DNA of 64,000 nt from Epiperipatus broadwayi (lineage: Eukaryota > Onychophora > Udeonychophora > Euonychophora > Peripatidae). The DNA lies in the NCBI GenBank assembly GCA_028023455.1, contig JAQFVV010000232.1, positions 1,054,001 to 1,118,000 on the forward strand, in the 5' to 3' direction. Position numbers and translations under genes: made by a program. Below are positions 47,845-58,514 of the stretch, piece after piece. Positions within the stretch are counted from its first letter, which is position 1. Each line of letters opens with the position of its first letter. The notes beneath the pieces were generated by a model. That model made no database searches, was not told the DNA's origin, and saw only the letters and a program-made list of their open reading frames with translations.

Positions 47845-47903
47845 ATCCAAGGCTACTCATTGACAAAGGCCACAAGCCAGAAACTAGTCTGGGGATATTG
47901 GAT
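47845..47903 (+). ncRNA. Hammerhead ribozyme-like motif, copy 3
   Basis: ATCCAA/TTGGAT stem I ends, core TTGACAA (two changes), stem II AGGCCACAAGCCA, GAAAC-TA-GTC intact. Probably inactive because of the core changes. Confidence 0.65.
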
Positions 47904-48290
47904 GAGTAGGCACTAGATAGGAATTTTATTCACAAGTCTTCTTGCATCCATTAATTACTCTGGTTGCCACAGAGTGGCACTACCATATGGAGAGTTTTGC
48001 CTTGTTTAATAACAAATATGTGCTAGTATAAGAGATGGTGATCATGTGATGTTTAGTGGTTTAACACCAATCCTGCCTAATAGGATAGTGGTGGCTATGG
48101 TTGTTAAAAAGCCAAAGACACTAAAATGTAATGGTGCTGAAGTGAGTTCAGACCCATATGACTCTATAAGTTATTGAACTTAGATTGAAAATATTGTTTT
48201 CAATTTCATTCTCATAGTTTTGTAGTTGAGATAAAAGGTGGCTGCTGGAAGGTTGCATTAAATCCTAAGACATAGGTGCAGTGCTCTCAG

Positions 48291-48349
48291 ATCCAAGGCT
48301 CATCACTCATGAAGGCCACAAGCCAGAAACTACTCTGGGGATGTTGGAT
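48291..48349 (+). ncRNA. Hammerhead ribozyme-like motif, copy 4
   Basis: ATCCAA/TTGGAT stem I ends, core CTCATGA (one change), stem II AGGCCACAAGCCA, GAAAC-TA-CTC with the cleavage triplet altered. Confidence 0.62.
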
Positions 48350-48786
48350 GAGTAGGCACTAGATAGGGATTTTATGCACAAGCCTTCTGGCATCCATTGA
48401 TTACTTTGGTTGGAACTACTGTATGGAGAGTTTTGCCTTGTTTAATAACAATTATGTGCTAGTATAAGAGATGGTAATCATGTGATATTTAGTGGTTTCA
48501 TCCATTTTCAGATATTCGGGCAAGTTGGCAACTTTCATTTTTGCATCTATTTTTGGTTCGACAGTGACTACTGCAGGGTAGTTATATTGTAAGCTCTGTT
48601 GGTATATATAGGACTGATTTTATTAATTGTGATGCTATGCTTATTCTATGCTTTTGCTATTATTCAATTCTGCTATTGCTTGTTCTTAGTCTGTGTTCAG
48701 CTTTAAATATATTGTGTTTTGATTATGCTTTATTAGCTGAACTCTGTTTTTGATTAGTTGAATTATTTTGAGAAGTATATATTTTA

Positions 48787-49056
48787 TTAAAGCTGAAGTG
48801 CACTGTATTTTAAATATATAAATTTATTACAAGAAGCTAAAGCCAGCCTTATACCATTAGAGAAATTCATAAATTTCCAGCCTTTGCCTATTGACAGCAG
48901 AATGTCTGAGTAGACCAGCAGGAAGGCTTTCTTCTCAGATGGCCAGTTTTGTGGCATCAGATACCTATTGTAAACTGCCACTGCTGCTGAAAATGTGTCG
49001 AATTTGATCATGAACCAAGAAGCTGCCACATCAAGAAAATGCTGCCTAACTTCCAT
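48787..49056 (-). CDS. Unassigned 89-codon frame, GC-richer than its surroundings
   Basis: ATG-started frame in a stretch visibly richer in G and C than its neighbours. The peptide is complex, not low-complexity: DVAASWFMIKFDTFSAAVAVYNRYL, then NWPSEKKAFLLVYSDILLSIGKGWKFMN. I do not recognise a family. The sequence shortly before its stop contains AATAAA on the coding strand, so it might be the end of a retroposed cDNA, or an exon remnant. No splice signals or partner exons were identified. It lies within the composite insertion, so a host gene is unlikely. Confidence 0.35.
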   Translation of the reverse strand: MEVRQHFLDVAASWFMIKFDTFSAAVAVYNRYLMPQNWPSEKKAFLLVYSDILLSIGKGWKFMNFSNGIRLALASCNKFIYLKYSALQL

Positions 49057-49309
49057 TAAAACTTCAAATTAAAAACCGGAAAAGACAAAAATGTGCATGA
49101 ACTGCCCAATTGATATAAGGTAACCTCAATTAACCCAAGATCTCTTGTGTAGTATATTTCCCTTTTAATGCTAGCTAAATTTAAATATATATATTTTTTT
49201 TATAAAACTGCATAATTCTATTACATATTTTGTAATCTAACCTGTGTGCCTTTCTTTCTATTTTTGGGTTGATATTTTTCTATTTCATATATTTATTAAT
49301 TAGGTTTTT

Positions 49310-49715
49310 TTGGTTTTCCTTTTTTTCTATGAGAATGGCATTTTATGTTTTAATATTTTAAGCCCATGATTTTATTTATTATAACTATGAAAATTGGGTT
49401 TTTGATTTTCTTTTTTCTATGAAAATGGCGATTTTGTTTTATTATTTTAATCACGTGATTTCATTTCTTATAACTACAAAAATTGGGTTTTTTGGTTTTC
49501 TTTTTTTCTATGAAAATGGCGATTTTGTGTTTCAATATTTTAATCATGTGATTTCATTTCTTATAACTACAGAAATTGGGTTTTTTCATTTTCTTTTTTT
49601 CTATGAAAATGGCGATTTTGTGTTTTAATATTTTAATCATGTGATTTCATTTCTTATAACAACGAAAATTGGGTTGTTGTTTTTTTTTTTATGAAAATGG
49701 TGATTTTGTAACGAA
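49310..49715. repeat. 91-base minisatellite, about 4.5 units
   Basis: Units of about 91 bases mark their start with TTTTCTATGAAAATGGCGAT (at about 49327, 49418, 49508, 49601 and 49690) and include ATTTCATTTCTTATAACTAC and AAATTGGGTTTTTT. The repeat creates a spurious periodic frame on the plus strand. Confidence 0.88.
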
Positions 49716-52172
49716 TGGTCAGATCATGACAGCATATAGATTGATCAATGTCATTTATCGGTTGGATGTGTCAGTGTGGGTTTTGGGTGATTCTTATAAT
49801 TGGAAATAGCCATGAGCACATACTAAATCAGCACCAATTTATTTTAAGGGTTTTATTATAGTAGTGTGAGTGAGTTATTTATTTATTTTTCTTTTATTAG
49901 TGTTGTGCCATATTATTGCAGATAAATTGTATAACTGATTCCTTACTAAATGTCTTATAAAATTGCTTGTTTCAGGGCTTTTATTTTATCTTTTATTAAT
50001 CTTTTAATAATTATGTCATTCAAGAAAGGTATATTTTGCATTTATTTTTATAACGTGAGGATGTGTGTGAAATTAATAAGTGGGTTTATAATATAGAGAA
50101 ATGCATGACTACATGTAATCTTATGAATACCTTTTGAATCTTGATACCTTTTAAATCATGCATTCCCCTCCATTTTCTTATTTTAAAATGACTTATTTTA
50201 TTGTATATTTATAACGTAATTTGTGAACTGTAAAAGTTGAGGTCGAGAATGTGTGGACCATTTTAAAATTATTTAGGAATTATTTAGTTACCCCTTCTAT
50301 ATATTTGTTTATGCTTTATATTGTGTGTTACTGGTGTAAGCATATGGGTTGTTGAGACCCGCTTTGTTTTTCTAGGCATTTACAGCTCAGACCTGTTCCT
50401 TTTCCTTCTCGCGGTTTCCAGATAGTATATGAGCTGTAAAGCCATACCTGGGCATTTTACACCTAAGTTACCCAGCCATGAAATTTATGTAACAATACCA
50501 GACTCAGACTGTTTGTGACAAAACCTTCCATGGGGTCAATGGCAAGATGCCATCCCATCTGCTTTAATTTTATTGTTTATTATTTTAATTCATAAAGCCA
50601 CATGGTTTTAATGTATCGCACTCCATCCTATACATTGATCCTCCACTGATACCACCACTCTCTTTTAATATTAAAGTTGATATTTTATTCAATTGCCTCT
50701 GTCTTAACCACTTCTATGCCTCTAGCTGAGTGAGCTTTCATCTGCACTATTCTTTTATCACATATTAAATGTATAAATTGATTTAAGGAAACACTCGTTA
50801 TACTTGCCATAAGCCTTGTATATCTTGGAATCAGCCTTTCTTTATGTAACTGTACTTTTGTTTAAGCACATTGTTATGATATCTTGCATTAACCTGAGGT
50901 ATAGAGTATAAATAAATTAACAAGCCATTAATGTAAATTTAAATGGCACTTCATTAAATTTATTTTAATCATATATTTTAATGAGTTGATGGCACGGTCT
51001 GACTTATACAGACAATAATGTTTAATTAATAAACAGTATATAAATTTGGCAAGAAACTATGCTATTAGTAGTGTCAGATACATTATCATGTAGGTGGTGT
51101 TGTGGGATATAGACTTTAGATTCGAACTTAGGATTTCTAGAAGCCAACCCCTCTTAGAATGTCGAGTTTTGTATCTGGGGTTTGAATCCTGCAGTGTGTT
51201 AACGAGATATATGTTTCTGACTGTTACACTATTAAAAATCTTCCTTTTCATGCATATAAATATATATACTTTTAATATTGTTTTTCTACCAAAAGCATTC
51301 TATCCAAGTTTAATTTAAGAATTTATTTAATTTATCATACTTTCAGTTATATTAATAATCTGACAAAGATATTTATGGTTGTTAACTTCTAATTCATGAA
51401 ACTTTATTTTCATCTGAGAAAGTCCATTAAACATTATAATAGTCTTTTTAGCATTTATCTTTATTCTTATTTTTTCCCCTTCATCTGATAACTCTTGAAA
51501 CATTTGCTGATGGTTTGAAACATCATTTACAAAACCAACAACATTATAAAATCTAGATCTTTAAATAATCTCCAGGAAATTTTATTCCCCTAGCTCCTCA
51601 TTTTAATTCACAAAATAATTATTGTAAAGCTGTTGTAAAATGATTTGAAGATATGGAAGCAACCTAATATACACTCATATCAATGATAATCTTAATGTAA
51701 TATAATCATAATTATTTCATTTTGGTAAAATATTCTTCAGAATATAACAATGTCATGGATACATATCTTAATGTTTCAAAGTTTTAGTCACTGTGGAAAT
51801 ATAATCTACAAATATAATGGCAACTCATATTGATTTATCCTTTCTATAACATTCTCTAATGATCCACTGTGCTGAAATGACTTTTGAATTCAGCTTATTT
51901 TCATTGGTTTAATTGTAGATGAATAGTAATTATCTTAGTTAAGATTTTATATAGAACTGATAGAAGACTGATAGATATGTAAATTTGTAATATTTTAAAT
52001 ATCTTTATTACAATGATGCATTCTTCCAATCTGATACATCTTTATTATTTAGACATTTAACATAATTGAGTCAACGTTTTTTCTATTTTTTCATCTGCTT
52101 TTAAGTTATTAGTAATAATTTCATTATTTCCTGAGATTTTCCCTTCATAGATTTAATTACACATCTCACTTC

Positions 52173-55100
52173 TGTACCGGTCGGTTTTGTCTGTTCATAT
52201 AACAAGATCTAGCATCTAGGCAAAAGTACCTCGAATCCAATCATGCGCAAGATACAGAAGTCAGGAACACCAATGAACTCTGCCCTATTTGCCTATTTCC
52301 CAGATCTACCAACTTACGAGCAACAATCCCGATGATACCGATCTAATTTATCTCTCTCCACCGGCATAAAGACTCTAATTTAAATTTATATGATGGAATA
52401 TTTTAGCATGAAATACAAGTTAGACTCATTTAAAGATTGTGACCTTTCATATTAATTATATATCTAAGAGTAGCGGAAGATCATCTAGTCAGAGCGCGCA
52501 TAATTTAATAACTAATATATTAATATTTAAATAAAAGAAAATAATTCTGCAAGTTTATAATATATATAATATTTATTACTTTAAAGAAATATGAATGAAT
52601 ACTCGTTTCATTATTTTATTAATCATTGGCCTTTTAACGTATATATATTTTGAATTACATTTAGACGGTAACAGGTAAATCATATTACATTTTATACTTA
52701 GAGGATGACAGATTTGATTGATCACTTTATTTGATTTATTACTGCGGCTCATATGCCAATAGTTGATAAATATACCTATGAACACTTGGTTTAGCACTAT
52801 GAGGAAATATATTCTTGAGATACCAATCCACCCCCAGAAGGAACAAAATATAGCATTTTAACTGATTTAGCTTACAAGTATTATTTTGGGACTAAAACAT
52901 TAATTTTATTACAAAATTACATTTGATTAATACATAAAAGGATTTCAATTTTTACTGAGTGAGAAACATGTGTGGGATAGCTAGTTAACATATATATAAT
53001 GCTGTCATCAAAGACGCGCATCTGAAAATAATAAATATGATAAATAGATCTGGTTAGTAGAATCACAACATTACAGCTTACGGATATTCATGGGTTTTAT
53101 CTAGAAATATAACAGGAAGGCAGTGCATGCATGGTGGCATTTTTATATGACCCAGTCACAGATCCTTGCAGGTGCTTCCGAGAAATCATTGAAGAAATCG
53201 ACCGATATATGTCTGCAAATATTGGCTGAATCAGTTCACGAACGAAGAGCGGTCGACTGTGCATTTAGTGGGCTGGGCTTTTCCCAGAGCGATCCCCATA
53301 TAACGCCAGCTCATGCGACCAAATAAGTCCCCAGGGGGGTTAAGAGCCTGGTTCTTGGACTTGGAGATACAAGATGGGGTTCGGCTTTCCGATACGCCTG
53401 GGTAGAGAAGCACAGATATATATATAAAAATGAACGATGAGGCCTATATGCATGCAACGCTTGGAATAACAACTATAACTTTAAATAATATTTACTTAAT
53501 TAATGCCCATACATTATGGAATATCCCGTGTAATGGTATAATTTAATTGCTAAACAGAAGTGGATCATTTAAACTTATTAAAATAGATAATTCCTTGATA
53601 TAAGGACTCCCCTTACTTTAATTTATCTATAAACTTTCCACACCGTTAAATAAGTAAAAAACTTCAGTTATAAATTTTGTCATTAAAATAAACATAATTA
53701 TACATAGACGAATGGGGTGGTGGTGATGAATGGGAGAATAAATATATTTTACTTTAATATAATAAATTTGAATGTTTAGTTATTAGTGCATTATTATTTA
53801 AAAATAAAAAAAACATTTCTTAGAAAAACAGACTTCTGCACTGTTTTTCTACAATAACCTTATGAGATAATTACTTTGTTTTTCCCCAAATTCGTGAGCA
53901 TTTGCTAAGATAAAATAAGACTTGTTTTTATTTAAACTTAATCTAATCATCCCATAAAGTACGGAAGGAAAATAAAAGAGAAATTACATACTAGCGAATT
54001 TGAGGGATTATTGGCATATTTAAAATTACAAATATATAAAATACGATAATAAAAGTTAAAAGATTATTGCCGCATGAAAGTGAAAAAAAACAAAACAGAT
54101 TTAACAGAGGCTCAATGATAAAAGGAAATTAAGTTATATAGAGTTATGTAAAAACTAGAGGTAAGTAAATTATAAATCATTTTACATAATATTAATTATC
54201 TAATAGAACGTCAGGGTTATTATTACAGAAGGCTGAGTTTAAAAGATTTATACATTAGGCAGCGGCTAAAGTTCTTTTTACCTTGATAAACATAGTGACA
54301 GTCCTTGATTCTTTAGTGTCCATTGGGATTGAGGAACTAGATTTGGGTCAGTCAAGCAGGTAGCATTTACTTTTTCAGTCTCTAAGCATTTTAAAGTTCA
54401 TGGGTATGGGATCCAGAGTTATGATTGCGGTAAAAAGCATGTTTGAATGGAGAAAAAGGTGAATTTTCCTCTACTTATGATATTGTATTAATAAAACCAC
54501 GAGTGTGGATTAGATCTGCCATTGCTGTTTTGCTATTGCCCTCCCCTTTTATAAAAAAGGATTCAAATCTAGCAGTATTTATACTCTTTTTCCGATGATG
54601 TTCGAAAGTACTTAGCTGCTAGACGTGAGGCACTTTGTGCACTTAGTAGATCAGGAATCTGCTGATTGGATGCATCTTTTATTTTAGTTTTGAAAACAAT
54701 GCAATCCTGTTACAAGTTTCTCGAACGATTGTTTTAAAATGTAGTCTTATGATTTTAAAACAAATTTGAAGTGGGTAAAATTTCCACTAATGCATTCTTA
54801 CTTTACTGTTATAAATTATATCATTTTAATTCGGACTAATGGGTTTCCGGTTAATTGTCTTAATTGCATTCGAGAAACTTCTTAGAAGAATTGCATCATT
54901 TTCTGACCACCATGATTAAATTAAATAAATTATATATAATTTTTAAAAAAACATTAATAATGTATATTTTTATTTGACATTATGTTTTTTAAAAGTAATC
55001 TCCCCTCACCGATAATATATACATATCCATTATGCACGCATACGAATTAAAATAACCTTAAATATTTGTTTATTAAAATTATTTACATTAATATATTTAT

Positions 55101-55255
55101 ATATCTACGTCAGTTATTTTAATGGTTAAGCAAAAAGAAAAAAAAAATGTATTAGTAAATACGTATATATGCATAAAGATGGACTTTAAATATGTTTGGT
55201 GGTGGGAAATTCTGAGCGGGCTGTGAAGCTCGATCTGAGTATCAGGTTGACTGCT
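52173..55255. mobile_element. 3.08-kb insertion in the LINE, class unknown
   Basis: TCACTTC occurs at 52166-52172 and again at 55256-55262, and the LINE sequence continues after the second copy, so this is a clean insertion with a 7-bp (6-8) target duplication. It starts TGTACCGGTCGG and ends GGTTGACTGCT, with no terminal inverted repeat. A GC-rich block (53.12-53.40 kb) ends in a TATATATAAAAA tract near 53.42 kb. Short frames there (67 and 60 codons) have no known motif. It could be a solo LTR or a non-autonomous element; neither is proven. Confidence 0.6.
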
Positions 55256-56160
55256 TCACTTCATCATTTATAATGCTGGCATTTCAGACAATAAATTAAT
55301 TACAGAAACTAATTTTAATTTCTTGTTTTTTGTTACTATATAATTCTTTGAAGAACTCTTCCCACATTTATAAAGTAATCCTCTTTTTAATAATATTTCC
55401 ATCTCATTGCTGAAACAATTTTTCTTCCAATATTAAGATCTTGCTTTATACTTTTGAAATGTTTATTTTTTTATAGTTTACCTTGCCAATTTATGGTTAC
55501 ACTTTCTTATATCATTATTACTCTTTTTCATACCATTTTACAGAACTCCAGATATTCAATTCTTCTTATTTGTTCATTTTTAAATGTTTTTGTATTTCTT
55601 TTATTCATAAATTGTTTTGTCTCAGTTGAAAATTTATTGATGAATTGCTGCTTTTTTGTAACAGCTATCTGTGTCACATATCAGTTGTCTTCATATTGAT
55701 CAATTATATTTGAACCTTCTACAAAATCTCTCAATATTTTAAAATTATTAGCAAGTTCTAATTTAAATTCATTAAAGTGATTCTGATAGTTGAGAATATC
55801 AACTGTTAATACTATTTTTTTAATAGTTTTTGTTACTCGTTTTATATTAACATCCTGGATTAGAAACTATTACAAACATTACTGTCTTGAAATATATATT
55901 TTCTATCAGCCAAAATATAATTAAATTCTATTGAACTTTTTTTTGGATGCTTCCATGTACATTTAGCTCATTTTTTATATAAAAAAGATACAATGCATAA
56001 TGTACTTTTTTTTGTAAATTCCACAAGCCTATGTCTTCTTTCTTTTCTATTACCATAAGCAAATTTATCTATATATTTACATCTTTCAACCAGTTTTACA
56101 ATTCTAGCATAAGGACTTTCACGACAATTTTAAAATATTCGGTACTTGTGTATAATTCAA

Positions 56161-56339
56161 CTGATGACGTATTACCCTGAAGGCATATCAGTCTAATCTT
56201 GCGATTTTTAAGATAATGTCTCCAAGTGATTTGCGGACACATGTAATCGCTAAAATGTGTCCGCAGATCACGTGAACACGGTACGTTAAAAAACGCAACA
56301 TTAGATCGATATGCCTTCAGGGTAATACGTCATCGGTTG
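56161..56339. repeat. Nested foldback structure in the TIR element
   Basis: Outer arms CTGATGACGTATTACCCTGA... (from 56161) and its reverse complement ending at 56339, about 37-40 bases; inner arms GTGATTTGCGGACACAT (56226-56242) and ATGTGTCCGCAGATCAC (56255-56271), 16 of 17 pairing. The outer arm is an extension of the terminal repeat, so the left end of the element is a long cruciform. Confidence 0.82.
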
Positions 56340-58100
56340 ATCACGTGCTAAAAAACAAAAAAACATGGCAAAAATATAAATTAAACATTAAAAAAAAAGA
56401 AAAAAAAAAGTGACGCAGGTCACGTGATAAAAAACAAAAAAAAAGGGGGGGGGCAAAAATCTGATGCAGGTCAGGCAAATAGTAAAAATAAATAAATAAA
56501 AATGTACATGCATGTGTCAAAATAATTTAGAAAAAACTATATTCTAATTTATAAAACCACCCTATATTATGCTCAATTATAAGGCTTGGCGTACACCTAT
56601 ACCTTGTATTACTCTCATAGCTGTAATTTTTATAATTGCCCATGAATTTACGAAAAATAATTTTCTGTATGATATAATTCAAAAATTAAAAATTGCCGAT
56701 GAATTTACGAAAAATAATTTTCTGTATGATACAATTCAGAAATTAAAAATTAAATTAAAACATAATTCAATTGTAGAAATATTAACAAAAATTTTTTGTA
56801 AATTTTAAATAAACAGCTAAATTAAAAAGACACGATTTAATGCAAATCTGGTATTAATGGCGTCATTTAATGCAAATCTGGTATTAATGACGTCGCACCC
56901 TGTAATTTTTATAATTGCCGATGAATTTACGAAAAATAATTTGAGAATTGTAGAAATATTAACAAAAAGTTTTCATAATTGACTATGAATTTACGAAAAA
57001 TAATTTGAGAATTGTAGAAATATTAACAAAAAGATTTTGTAAATTTAAAATAAACAGATAAATAAAAAACAGTTTACCGGAATAAATTACGAAAAATAAT
57101 TTTCTGTATGATACAATTCAGAAATTAAAAATGAAATTAAAACATAATTCAATTGTAGACTGATAATACGTCATCGGTTGAATTATCCAGGTCACATGCT
57201 AAAAAATATTCAAAAATGAAAAATATCTGACGCAGGTCAGGCAAATACTAAAAAAAAAATGTACATGCATGCGTCAAAATATTATTCTCAATTTTAAAAT
57301 ATAGCAGCGCGTAGTGCTGGAATTGGCGGGGGGGGCCTCCGGATATCAGACATTGTATTACTCTGTATGATATAATTCAGAAATTAAAAATAAAATTAAA
57401 ACGTAATTCAATGTAAGTTTGAGAATTGTAGAAATATTAACAAATATTTTTTGTAAATAAGTTTGAGAATTGTAGAAATATTAACAAAAACTTTTTGTAA
57501 ATTTTAAATAAACACCTAAATAAAAAAGATGCGATCTAATGCAAATCTGGTATTAATGGCGTCCAGAAAACGCCGCACTTTTACATGCATTTGGTAATTT
57601 TTAAAACGTACTGCATATTGCAAAATTGATTTAAAAAATTATTTCAAATTATTTACACATTAAAAACGTAATGTAGAAATATTAACAAAAAGTTTTTGTA
57701 AATTTAAAATAAACAGATAAATAAAAAACACTTTACCGGAGAATTAAATTATTTACACATTAAACGTAATTCAATGTAAGTTTCAGAATTGTAGAAATAT
57801 TAACAAAAACTTTTTGTAAATTTAAAATAAACAGATAAATAAAAAACACTTTACTGGAGAAGTTTGAGAATTGTAGAAATATTAACAAAATTTTTTTGTA
57901 AATTTAAAATAAACAGATAAATAAAACACTTTACCCGAATTAACAGCTCAAAAAAGTAACTGTGATGCCATGGATAGCAAAATCGCAATAGACAGAAAAA
58001 TCAAAAAATTTCCCAAACCTCTCTACGAATTTTAAATCTCGCGGGTGAAAAAAAAAAAATTGACTCTCTGATGGATTAATCACGCCAGTCATTTGGTTAC

Positions 58101-58118
58101 CATGACAACGTTGTCATG
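58101..58118. repeat. Perfect 18-base palindrome
   Basis: CATGACAACGTTGTCATG is its own reverse complement, about 75 bases from the right end of the TIR element. It may be a transposase or transcription factor site, or chance. Confidence 0.7.
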
Positions 58119-58514
58119 CAAAAAACGTCGATGTCTACCGGAAGGGAAATCGGTAAGTCAAAAACGTCATCGGTTGAATTATTCACAAGTACCAAATATT
58201 CTTTGGAATGATCAAAAATATTTGGTAAATCTATGAAAAACTATCAATTTTTTAATCATGAAAAAAACTTGTTAGGCATAAACTTGAATTATCTGCATTT
58301 AGTACTTCCTATTAAGTTAAATAATATTTTGTTCATAATCAATCCCTATTAATATTGTTCTTTGAATTTTTATTTATAATAAATCCCAGTTAATTTTTGC
58401 TTTTGTATTAAAGTATATGTCTATTTTTCAAAGCAATTGCCTCTTCATATTTCTTTTAACTTCATAAAGTCCAAAAATGACCAATTTAATATTAAAAAGA
58501 TCTTTCAATTTATA

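Larger units (their letters stand above)
47722..48498 (+). mobile_element. Retrozyme-like repeat, 1.7 tandem units on the plus strand
   Basis: Inverted relative to the previous dimer. It begins in the middle of the unit (GAGCTTAGATTGAAAAT), runs one full turn of about 454 bases to the same point at 48176, and continues for about 320 bases, ending AGTGGTTT. Starting inside the unit and exceeding one length is what a copy made from a circular or concatemeric RNA would look like. Confidence 0.7.
46186..51229. mobile_element. 5-kb insertion in the LINE, composite
   Basis: Sequence absent from the LINE at 2.1-4.9 kb. It contains an AT-rich left part with a hairpin (ATCACGAA ... TTCGTGAT near 46.3 kb), the ~450-bp ribozyme repeats (46820-48498), a GC-richer frame at 48.8-49.06 kb and a 91-base minisatellite. 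Its ends show neither terminal inverted repeats nor a convincing target duplication, so it may be several nested events. From 49716 to 51229 I see no gene. Confidence 0.5.
56141..58193. mobile_element. 2.05-kb TIR element without transposase
   Basis: Terminal inverted repeats of 30 bases (28 matching) start GGTACTTGTGTATAATTCAA at the left and GGTACTTGTGAATAATTCAA on the other strand at the right. AAATATTC (56133-56140 and 58194-58201) is an 8-bp target duplication, and the LINE resumes after it. The interior is a patchwork of repeated words (GAATTGTAGAAATATTAACA, ACGAAAAATAATTTTCTGTA, GTAAATTTAAAATAAACAG), with no transposase frame. GG ends with 8-bp duplications would suit Merlin; hAT and P also make 8-bp duplications. 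Superfamily left open. Confidence 0.82.
45757..58510 (-). mobile_element. RTE-type LINE split into four pieces by later insertions
   Basis: Minus-strand copy homologous to 2104-4870 throughout, in four colinear pieces: 45757-46185 (C-terminal end), 51230-52172 (thumb and RT core), 55256-56140 (RT start, linker and endonuclease) and 58194-58510 (N-terminal endonuclease). Matching words include GATGAAGGT, CATCCATCCAACTTACATGG, TATTAATAATCTGAC, CAATTTTAAAAT and GAATTATCTGCATTT. All pieces are full of stops and indels. The three gaps are later insertions of about 5.04, 3.08 and 2.05 kb, two with visible target duplications, so the LINE is the oldest layer here. Confidence 0.82.

Noticed and set aside
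49419-49628. 69-codon frame with repeated MKMAILFYYFNHV-like segments
   Set aside because: Created by the 91-base minisatellite.
51057-51318. GGGTTTGAATCC and TTCGAATC, tRNA B-box-like words near 51.1-51.2 kb
   Set aside because: No A box at a proper distance and no cloverleaf; possible SINE trace at best.
53123-53413. Overlapping plus and minus frames in the GC-rich block as a gene
   Set aside because: Both are short, on opposite strands and without recognisable domain; GC content alone lengthens frames.
56161-56190. CTGATGACG in the TIR element as a hammerhead core
   Set aside because: No GAAA after a hairpin; the word belongs to the terminal inverted repeat.
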